From Cardiobacterium sp963553325 (GTDB lineage: Bacteria; Pseudomonadota; Gammaproteobacteria; Cardiobacteriales; Cardiobacteriaceae), in the NCBI GenBank assembly GCA_963553325.1, contig CAUVOF010000032.1:1-20137 (forward strand): a DNA stretch of 20,137 bases, given 5' to 3'. Below are positions 15,050-20,137 of the stretch, one piece after another. The translations under genes were made by a program, and so were the position numbers. The first letter of the stretch is position 1. Every line of letters starts with the position of its first letter. The notes beneath the pieces were generated by a model, which saw only the letters and a list, made by a program, of their open reading frames with translations, was not told where the DNA came from and did no database searches.

Positions 15050-15794
15050 TTTCGACCGTATCGGCGCGGTTTTCCTGAAAAATATTTACGCGACGACGAA
15101 AGGCCGCATCCGCCTCGCCGTCTTACAACGCGACCTGCAGCCGCTGCTCGCGGGCGCGCCGTTGCGCATTCTTGACGTCGGCGGTGGCGCCGGGCAAATG
15201 GCGCTGTGGTATGCCAGTTTGGGGCATGAAGTGGTGGTTGCCGACCGCTCGCAAGTGCTGCTCGATGAAGGACGGGCGGCGGCGCAGGCGCTGGGCTTGG
15301 CGGTAGATTTCGTCCATGCCGACGCCTTTCATTTAGAAAAGGCGCTGGGCGGGGCAACCTTTGACCTCGTCTGCTGCCATGCGGTGCTGGAATGGGTGGC
15401 AGATGGCGCAGCGCTGCTCGCGGCGTGCGCGGCGCGGGTCGAGGCAGGCGGGCATTTCTCGCTGATGTTTTACAACCGTCGCGCGCTGGTCTTCGCGCAG
15501 CACGTTTTCGGCAATTTTGACTATCTTGACCGCGGCCTGCGTCCCTACCGCAAAACGGCAAAACTCACCCCCGATTACCCGCGCGAACCGGAAGACGTCG
15601 CCGCCTGGCTCGACGACTTGGGATTCACGCACGTGCGCCGTTCCGCCATCCGCTGTTTCCATGACTACATGAAGCCGCACGACCGCGCCCGCCATGACGA
15701 TGCCACGCTCGTCGCGCGCGAACTGGCGCTTTCCGGAAGCGAGGACTACTTGGCGGTGGCACGATACGTTCATGAATTGCGGCGGAAAACCTAA
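15042..15794 (+). CDS. cmoM: tRNA 5-carboxymethoxyuridine methyltransferase CmoM
   Basis: CmoM uses S-adenosylmethionine to methylate the carboxyl group of 5-carboxymethoxyuridine at tRNA wobble position 34, giving mcmo5U. The 250-residue protein aligns along its whole length with E. coli CmoM (formerly SmtA). Matching blocks include KNIYATTKGRIR at the N-terminus, the SAM-binding glycine loop LDVGGGAGQ (44-52), HAVLEWVAD (113-121), LMFYNRRAL, NFDYLDRGL and LTPDYPREPEDVAAWL, and the late FHDYMK. The reading frame is open farther upstream, but only the ATG at 15042 gives the family N-terminus; this start lies inside the last codons of queA. The overlap suggests coupled translation of two enzymes that act on the same nucleotide position in different tRNAs. 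Confidence 0.95.
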   Translation: MSDFDRIGAVFLKNIYATTKGRIRLAVLQRDLQPLLAGAPLRILDVGGGAGQMALWYASLGHEVVVADRSQVLLDEGRAAAQALGLAVDFVHADAFHLEKALGGATFDLVCCHAVLEWVADGAALLAACAARVEAGGHFSLMFYNRRALVFAQHVFGNFDYLDRGLRPYRKTAKLTPDYPREPEDVAAWLDDLGFTHVRRSAIRCFHDYMKPHDRARHDDATLVARELALSGSEDYLAVARYVHELRRKT

Positions 15795-15808
15795 AAACAT
15801 TACCAAAC
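15794..15808. repeat. 15-bp direct repeat, left copy
   Basis: The sequence AAAACATTACCAAAC occurs here, directly after the cmoM stop, and again at 15919-15933 in the same orientation, 125 bp apart. The two copies bracket the promoter of the OmpA-domain gene. The exact match is unlikely to be chance within a 200-bp gap, but the region is A-rich and its role is unknown. Confidence 0.6.
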
Positions 15809-15865
15809 AAAAAACGAAGCAAAATCGGCACAAAAGTATCCATACATTTGCCGGAAAACGCATTT

Positions 15866-15894
15866 TTGACAACAAGAGATGACGTGCTTTATAG
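15866..15894 (+). promoter_or_regulatory. Near-consensus sigma-70 promoter
   Basis: A perfect -35 hexamer TTGACA (15866-15871) is followed by exactly 17 nt and the -10 hexamer TTATAG (15889-15894). Transcription would start near 15901 and give a leader of roughly 90 nt before the OmpA-domain gene at 15995. This is the clearest promoter in the window and suits an abundant envelope protein. Confidence 0.75.
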
Positions 15895-15918
15895 TTGCGG
15901 CGGTGCGCTGTAATGAAC

Positions 15919-15933
15919 AAAACATTACCAAAC
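15919..15933. repeat. 15-bp direct repeat, right copy
   Basis: Second copy of AAAACATTACCAAAC, identical to 15794-15808. It lies about 20-30 nt downstream of the predicted transcription start, so it would be part of the 5' leader of the OmpA-domain message. Confidence 0.6.
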
Positions 15934-15994
15934 GCGCTTGCCAAATACCCCGCCCCACACGGGCAATCCCGGACAAAAACAAGAGGAAAAGGAC

Positions 15995-16900
15995 ATGCAA
16001 CGAACCCTGAAAACCATCCTGATAGCGAGCCTGCTCGCCGCCAGCACTGCCGCCACGGCACAACAAGGACTTACCGAACGCTGGCAAACCTTCGGCGCCG
16101 GCGCCCCCGGCAACGAATCCGTCAATCCCGGCTGGGCGGGCGTGATGTTTTACCGCACCGGCGGCGGTGGCGGCGCTGCCAACGTCTATGTCAATGGCGA
16201 ATACCTGACCTCGCTGCTGCCGGGCGGCTACCGCTACGCCGAGCTTTGCCCCTACAACCAGCGCCTTGCCGCCGCCTACAGTGGCCGCGACCGCGCCTAC
16301 AACATCAAGGCGAACGCCGGCGATTTCTACGACCTGCCGCAAGGCAACGTCAGCTTCTTCCGCGTCGTCGATGGTGGCGGCAGCCCGGTGTTGCAAGCCG
16401 TTGACCGCGCCACTGCCAGCAGCGAAATCAGCGGCCTGCGCGAGCAGACCCACACCCTGCCGCGCCTCGAACAAAACCGCAACTGCTCGCCCGAACTGGT
16501 GCAGCAGTACAACGTGGACGTTTCCGCACTCTTCAAATTCAACCGTTCCGACTACGCCAGCATCCTGCCCGACGGCAAGCGCCAGCTGCAAGAAATCGCC
16601 GCTGCCGCTGCGCAATACCGCGATGCCACCAGCGTCATTTACATCGACGGCTATGCCGACCCCGAAGGCAAACCGGCGTACAACAAGCGCCTCTCACAAC
16701 GCCGCGCGCAAACCGTCAAGCGCGTCATGGTCGAAAACGGCTTCCCCGCTTCCATCCTCAAGGCACGCGGCCACGGCGAAAACGATCCCGTCGTCACCGG
16801 CTGCCGCAGCCGCAACCCGCGCAACAGCGCCGCGCGTAACGACTGCAACCAGCCCAACCGCCGCGTAGAAATCAAACTCTACGGCAAGAATATGCACTGA
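15995..16900 (+). CDS. Secreted OmpA-domain envelope protein
   Basis: The 301-residue protein begins with a signal peptide (MQRTLKTILIASLLAASTAATA, cut near residue 22). It ends with an OmpA-type peptidoglycan-binding domain at about 174-297. The domain shows FKFNRSDYASILPDGKRQL, then IDGYADPEGKPAYNKRLSQRRAQTV, then NQPNRRVEIKL. The two residues that hold diaminopimelate in OmpA are present as D222 and R237, and a cysteine pair (C270, C284) sits in the loop typical of this fold. The N-terminal region (about 25-160) is not the OmpA eight-strand barrel. It is a glycine-rich, probably beta-stranded domain (GWAGVMFYRTGGGGGAANVYV) of no family I can name. An AGGAAAAGG Shine-Dalgarno fixes the start at 15995; an upstream in-frame ATG at 15938 is unlikely. 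Confidence 0.9.
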   Translation: MQRTLKTILIASLLAASTAATAQQGLTERWQTFGAGAPGNESVNPGWAGVMFYRTGGGGGAANVYVNGEYLTSLLPGGYRYAELCPYNQRLAAAYSGRDRAYNIKANAGDFYDLPQGNVSFFRVVDGGGSPVLQAVDRATASSEISGLREQTHTLPRLEQNRNCSPELVQQYNVDVSALFKFNRSDYASILPDGKRQLQEIAAAAAQYRDATSVIYIDGYADPEGKPAYNKRLSQRRAQTVKRVMVENGFPASILKARGHGENDPVVTGCRSRNPRNSAARNDCNQPNRRVEIKLYGKNMH

Positions 16901-16914
16901 TTGCCAACCGTCCC

Positions 16915-16942
16915 AAGCGCCCGCAACCAGGGCGCTTTTTTT
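16915..16942 (+). terminator. Intrinsic terminator after the OmpA-domain gene
   Basis: AAGCGCCC (16915-16922) pairs with GGGCGCTT (16930-16937) around a 7-nt loop and is followed by a run of T to 16942. It lies 14 nt after the stop codon, so the SPFH gene that follows at 16965 probably has a separate promoter or depends on read-through. Confidence 0.85.
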
Positions 16943-16964
16943 CACCCACAACCCAGGAAAGCTC

Positions 16965-17867
16965 ATGAGCCAAAAAAGCAAAGCCCCCCTCATCACCCTC
17001 ATCATCAGCGCCGCAGTCGTCCTTATCCTCCTCATGACTACTGGCGGCAGCATGTACACCGTTGACCAGGGCGAGCGCGGCGTCGTCCTGCATTACGGCG
17101 AAATCAGCAAAGTCGCCGACCCGGGCCTGCACTTCAAATGGCCATACATTGACCGCGTGGTGCGCATCCCGACCCGCACCACCACCGGCACAATGAAGGA
17201 CATCTTCGCCTACTCCAGCGACCAGCAGCCCGCGCAAATCGCGCTTTCCGTCACCTTTGCCGTCGCCGATGACGGCGTGGAAGCGCTCTACACCCAGTTC
17301 GGCAAAATCGACAACCTCTACGAACTCGCCATCGTCCCCATCGTCAAACAAGAAATCAAAACCGTCTTCGGCCAGTTCACCGCCATCCGCTCGGTGCAGC
17401 ACCGCGAAGAGCTGAACAACAAAACGCGCGACGCCATCGTTACCGCGCTCGCCAAATACCCCTACCTGCGCATCGAAAGCGTGCAGATTGAAAACGTCGA
17501 TTTCTCCGACGCCTACGAACAAACCATCGAAGACCGGATGAAGGCGGAAGTCGAAGTCGAGCGCTACAAACAAAACCTTGAACGCGAACGCATCGAAGCG
17601 CAAATTGCTGCCACCCGCGCCCAGGGGCAGGCGGACGCACAAATAAAGGCGGCAGAAGCCGAGGCAAAAGCGATTGAGCTACGCTCTAAAGCGGAAGCCG
17701 AATCCATCAATACCAAAGGCGAAGCGCTACGCAAGAACCCGGAAATCATCCGCCTGATGCAGATTGAGCGCTGGAACGGCATCCTGCCGCAAACCATGCT
17801 GCCGAACAGCGCCGTGCCGATGCTGGAACTGCCGGCAGCACCAAGCGGGCGGGCTGAAGCGCCTTAA
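16965..17867 (+). CDS. SPFH/prohibitin-like (band 7) membrane protein
   Basis: This 300-residue protein has one N-terminal membrane segment (about residues 8-28), then an SPFH/band-7 domain (about 30-210). The domain starts YTVDQGERGVVLHYGEISKVADPGLHFKWPYID. A long charged, alanine-rich coiled coil follows (about 200-260, DRMKAEVEVERYKQ through KAIELRSKAEAES). SPFH proteins form large ring-shaped membrane assemblies. Bacterial relatives include HflK/HflC, which regulate the protease FtsH, and QmcA. This one is closest in layout to stand-alone prohibitin-like proteins, and there is no HflK partner or NfeD-type protein beside it, so I give no symbol. An AGGAAAG Shine-Dalgarno precedes the ATG at 16965. 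The C-terminal tail ends in a proline-rich segment. Confidence 0.9.
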   Translation: MSQKSKAPLITLIISAAVVLILLMTTGGSMYTVDQGERGVVLHYGEISKVADPGLHFKWPYIDRVVRIPTRTTTGTMKDIFAYSSDQQPAQIALSVTFAVADDGVEALYTQFGKIDNLYELAIVPIVKQEIKTVFGQFTAIRSVQHREELNNKTRDAIVTALAKYPYLRIESVQIENVDFSDAYEQTIEDRMKAEVEVERYKQNLERERIEAQIAATRAQGQADAQIKAAEAEAKAIELRSKAEAESINTKGEALRKNPEIIRLMQIERWNGILPQTMLPNSAVPMLELPAAPSGRAEAP

Positions 17868-17873
17868 AAGACA

Positions 17874-17894
17874 GGCGCCATAAGGCGCACCCTG
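17874..17894. repeat. Palindromic core shared with the MITE-like element
   Basis: Read on the minus strand, this begins AGGGTGCGCCTTATGGCGCC, matching the internal palindrome of the 5669-5840 element and of 3998-4019, but with two extra bases in the loop. It lies 7 nt after the SPFH gene's stop. The terminal repeats of the MITE-like element are not present here, so the core also exists on its own. It has no T-run and is not an obvious terminator. Confidence 0.6.
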
Positions 17895-17910
17895 TGGGGG
17901 GTTCTAAACG

Positions 17911-17948
17911 AAATATACATACACGAACCCCGCTACCCTGTATGTAAA
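17911..17948. repeat. 38-bp dispersed repeat with inverted repeat, copy 2
   Basis: Identical over 38 bp to 172-209, with the same TACATACA/TGTATGTA arms (17916-17923 and 17939-17946). It is in the same orientation relative to the gene that follows, here the DUF819 gene 75 nt downstream; copy 1 lies 48 nt before uvrC. The rest of the 17868-18023 gap holds the palindromic core at 17874-17894 and a Shine-Dalgarno; no gene is seen. Confidence 0.8.
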
Positions 17949-18023
17949 TCCTCACCCGCCCGCGCCTGCCGCGACCACGGCAAACGCGGGCATCCTTCAA
18001 CCTCGCAACACAAGGAAAAAACG

Positions 18024-19322
18024 ATGTACGAAAACATCCTCCTCCTCACCAGCGCGCAGCAAGTTCTCGCCCAACTGCCCGAACCGCCGCCCACCCCGCT
18101 GATTACCAGCGATGCCGTCGCTTTTGGCACGCTGATGGGCGTGCTCGGTCTTATCTTCTACACCAGCTCACGCAAGACCGGCTTTTGGGCGAAGTTCTAC
18201 TCGCACATCCCGGCGCTGCTGCTCTGCTATTTCGTCCCCGGCCTGCTTAGCACCTTCCACATCATCGGCGAAGAAAGCGCGAGCCACATTTACCACATCG
18301 CCTCGCGCTATCTGCTGCCCGCCGCGCTGTTCCTGCTGACGCTGTCCATCGACATCCAAAAAATCATCGGCCTCGGCTGGAAGGCGCTGGCGATGTTCTT
18401 CGCCGCGACCATCGGCGTCATCCTCGGCGGGCCGTTTGCCGTTTGGCTCTTTAGCATCATCAACCCTGAATGGGTGGCGGGCGATTTGTGGAAGGGCTTT
18501 TCCACCGTCGCCGGTAGCTGGATTGGTGGCGGCGCCAACCAGACGGCGATGAAAGAGCTCTATCACGTCAATGACACCCTCTTTGGCACCATGGTCGTGG
18601 TCGATGTCGTCGTCGCCGAATTTTGGATGATTGGTCTGCTCTTTATGGCGAAAAAAGCCGACAGCGTGGACCGCTGGCTGAAGGCGGATACCAGCGCCAT
18701 TGACACCCTGAAGCACACCGTCGAGAAATATACGCGCGAGAACGAACGCATCCCGACGCTCGCCGACTTGATGGTCATCCTCGGCATCAGCTTCGCCGTG
18801 GTTGGCGCCAGCCACCTGCTCGGCGAGCATATTGCCGCCTGGTTCAAGCAGTTCCCCTGGGCGAAAAGCTACAGCTTAAACAGCGCCTTCCTCTGGCTGG
18901 TGATGCTTGCCACCGTCTTCGGCATTCTCTTTTCCTTCACCCGCGCGCGTGAACTGGAACACGCCGGCGGCGCGCGCCTCGGCTCGGTCTTCATCTACAT
19001 CCTCGTCGGCTCAATCGGCATGCAGATGGAACTGGACAAAATTTTCGACAACTTCGGCGTCATCATGGTTGGCGTGGTGTGGATGCTCTTCCATATCGCC
19101 TTTATCTTTATCGTCGCGAAAATCATCCGCGCGCCGAGTTTCTTCCTCGCCGTCGGCTCAAAAGCGAACATCGGCGGCGCTGCCTCTGCGCCGGTGGTTG
19201 CCGCTGCCTTCCACCCTTCGCTTGCCCCGGTCGGCGTGCTGCTTGCTATTTTGGGCTATGCCATCGGCACCGCCGGCGGCTATCTCACCGGCGAGATGAT
19301 GCGCCTGGTGGTGGGCGGTTAA
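18024..19322 (+). CDS. DUF819 family integral membrane protein
   Basis: This 432-residue, strongly hydrophobic protein has about ten or more predicted membrane segments. Two blocks are characteristic of the DUF819 (YjcL-like) family: VAGSWIGGGANQTAMKELY, followed by MVVVDVVVAEFWM, and near the C-terminus GSKANIGGAASAPVVAAAFH with LAPVGVLLAILGYAIGTAGGYL. The paired glycine-rich blocks suggest two inverted halves, as in several secondary transporters. The natural substrate of the family is not established to my knowledge, and I avoid calling it a glutamate symporter although the fold may be related. An AAGGAAAAAA Shine-Dalgarno precedes the ATG at 18024. The gene stands alone, with the 38-bp repeat upstream and a terminator downstream. 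Confidence 0.88.
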   Translation: MYENILLLTSAQQVLAQLPEPPPTPLITSDAVAFGTLMGVLGLIFYTSSRKTGFWAKFYSHIPALLLCYFVPGLLSTFHIIGEESASHIYHIASRYLLPAALFLLTLSIDIQKIIGLGWKALAMFFAATIGVILGGPFAVWLFSIINPEWVAGDLWKGFSTVAGSWIGGGANQTAMKELYHVNDTLFGTMVVVDVVVAEFWMIGLLFMAKKADSVDRWLKADTSAIDTLKHTVEKYTRENERIPTLADLMVILGISFAVVGASHLLGEHIAAWFKQFPWAKSYSLNSAFLWLVMLATVFGILFSFTRARELEHAGGARLGSVFIYILVGSIGMQMELDKIFDNFGVIMVGVVWMLFHIAFIFIVAKIIRAPSFFLAVGSKANIGGAASAPVVAAAFHPSLAPVGVLLAILGYAIGTAGGYLTGEMMRLVVGG

Positions 19323-19336
19323 GCCAGCGCGCCAAT

Positions 19337-19369
19337 AAAAAACGCCGACCATCGCGGTCGGCGTTTTTT
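19337..19369. terminator. Bidirectional terminator between the DUF819 gene and carA
   Basis: AAAAAACGCCGACC (19337-19350) pairs perfectly with GGTCGGCGTTTTTT (19356-19369) around a 5-nt loop. It lies between two convergent genes, 14 nt after the DUF819 stop and 10 nt beyond the carA stop, and has T-runs in both directions, so it can serve both. Confidence 0.93.
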
Positions 19370-19379
19370 GTTGGGCAGA

Positions 19380-20137
19380 TTACGTCCGCTGCGCCTGCAT
19401 CGCTGCGACAAACTGACCAAAAAGCACTTCGGCGTCGTGCGGGCCGGGGCTGGCTTCCGGGTGTCCCTGGAAGGCGAAGACGGGGCGGTCGGTGAAGGCA
19501 AGCCCTTGCAGCGAGCCGTCAAAGAGTGAGCGGTGGGTGGCGCGGACGTTGTCCGGCAGGGTCGCTTCATCGACGGCAAAGCCGTGGTTTTGCGAGGTAA
19601 TCATCACCCGCCCCGTGGCGAGGTCTTGCACCGGGTGGTTGGCGCCGTGGTGGCCGAATTTCATTTTCACCGTTTGCGCGCCGCAGGCGAGGCCGAGCAA
19701 CTGATGACCAAGGCAGATGCCAAACACCGGGATTTTGCGCGCGAGGAAGTCGCGGATAGTGGCGATTGCGCCCGTCATCGGTTCGGGGTCGCCGGGGCCG
19801 TTAGAGAGGAAAATGCCGTCCGGGGCGAGGGCAAGCGCTTCTTCCGCGCTGGTTGCCGCCGGGACGAGGGTTACGCGGCAGCCGCTGGCAACGAGCAGGC
19901 GCAGGATGTTTGCCTTGATGCCGTAGTCGTAGGCGACAACGTGCAGGGCGCCGTCGCTTTGCGTCGGGTAGCTGTCGCTCGTGGCGTCCCAGACGCCTTC
20001 CGTCCACGCTTGCGCGCTTTTGATGCCGATGCTGCTCGCCAGGTCTTGCCCGCTCATCGTTGGGTGGGCGCGGGCAGCGGCAATGGCGGCGGCTTCGTCA
20101 ATCTCGCCCGCCATCAGGCAGGCGTTTTGCGCGCCGT
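19380..20137 (-). CDS. carA: Carbamoyl-phosphate synthase small subunit, C-terminal part
   Basis: CarA is the glutaminase subunit of carbamoyl-phosphate synthase, supplying ammonia to CarB for arginine and pyrimidine synthesis. The gene enters from the right edge; about 251 residues are visible and the start is outside the window. The visible part begins in the family's GAQNACLMAGE segment, joins the amidotransferase domain at VVAYDYGIKANILR, and carries FLSNGPGDPEP, the nucleophile cysteine in FGICLGHQLLGLA, and the histidine-glutamate pair in FAFQGHPEASPGPHD. The HHGANHPVQ and MITSQNHGFAVDE blocks are also typical of CarA. All visible catalytic residues are intact. It is convergent with the DUF819 gene. 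carB would lie downstream in many bacteria, but here the DUF819 gene occupies that place, so carA and carB are not adjacent. Confidence 0.95.
   Translation of the reverse strand, partial: GAQNACLMAGEIDEAAAIAAARAHPTMSGQDLASSIGIKSAQAWTEGVWDATSDSYPTQSDGALHVVAYDYGIKANILRLLVASGCRVTLVPAATSAEEALALAPDGIFLSNGPGDPEPMTGAIATIRDFLARKIPVFGICLGHQLLGLACGAQTVKMKFGHHGANHPVQDLATGRVMITSQNHGFAVDEATLPDNVRATHRSLFDGSLQGLAFTDRPVFAFQGHPEASPGPHDAEVLFGQFVAAMQAQRT

Noticed and set aside
17874..17894. Intrinsic terminator after the SPFH gene
   Set aside because: It forms a palindrome but has no following T-run, and it matches the core of the dispersed repeat seen at 5716-5737.
18024..19322. Glutamate/sodium symporter gltS as an identity for this membrane protein
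   Set aside because: The glycine-rich blocks GSWIGGGANQ and GSKANIGGAASAPVVAAAFHP fit DUF819 better than GltS, so no transporter substrate is claimed.
1..20137. CRISPR array, rRNA or tRNA genes
   Set aside because: No regularly spaced direct repeats were seen. All longer intergenic gaps were read on both strands without finding a cloverleaf-like segment or ribosomal RNA sequence.

Overview
The window looks like a chromosomal segment of a GC-rich gammaproteobacterium. It carries RNase T, CmoM and a uvrC-pgsA pair, a set typical of that class. A Cardiobacterium-like (Cardiobacteriaceae) source is my best guess, but it is an inference from gene content and repeat style, not something the sequence proves. 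Most of the window is ordinary housekeeping DNA. It is interrupted by one complete anti-plasmid defence cassette and several kinds of small palindromic repeats.

Layout: 1-164 is the C-terminus of an OmpR-family response regulator. 258-3940 (+) holds uvrC, pgsA, rnt and an uncharacterised protein with DUF2167-like features, closed by a strong terminator. 4053-5186 (-) is an AT-richer acyltransferase-3 (OpgC-like) membrane protein, and 5308-5541 (+) is a small YdcH/DUF465 protein. 5669-5840 is a MITE-like element with 14-bp terminal inverted repeats and nested palindromes. It abuts a frameshifted gene for a small secreted protein (5836-6245, -).

6287-12982 (-) is a four-gene operon, jetA-jetB-jetC-jetD, with every junction a 4-nt ATGA overlap. 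It is a complete type I Wadjet SMC-family plasmid-defence system. A second foldback element (13056-13251) lies just upstream of it.

13296-15794 (+) is a tightly overlapping cluster: a class I glutamine amidotransferase, queA and cmoM. The last two both modify tRNA wobble position 34. 15995-16900 (+) is a secreted OmpA-domain protein behind a near-consensus sigma-70 promoter. 16965-17867 (+) is an SPFH/prohibitin-like membrane protein, and 18024-19322 (+) is a DUF819 membrane protein. 19380-20137 (-) is the C-terminal two thirds of carA, running off the right edge.

The most notable system is the Wadjet cassette: a JetABC SMC-type motor (kleisin, KITE, ATPase) plus the JetD toprim nuclease. 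Its family is established, not new. The less expected material is the repeats. A 38-bp sequence with an internal inverted repeat occurs identically before uvrC and before the DUF819 gene, about 17.7 kb apart. The MITE-type ends coincide with the stop codons of two unrelated genes.
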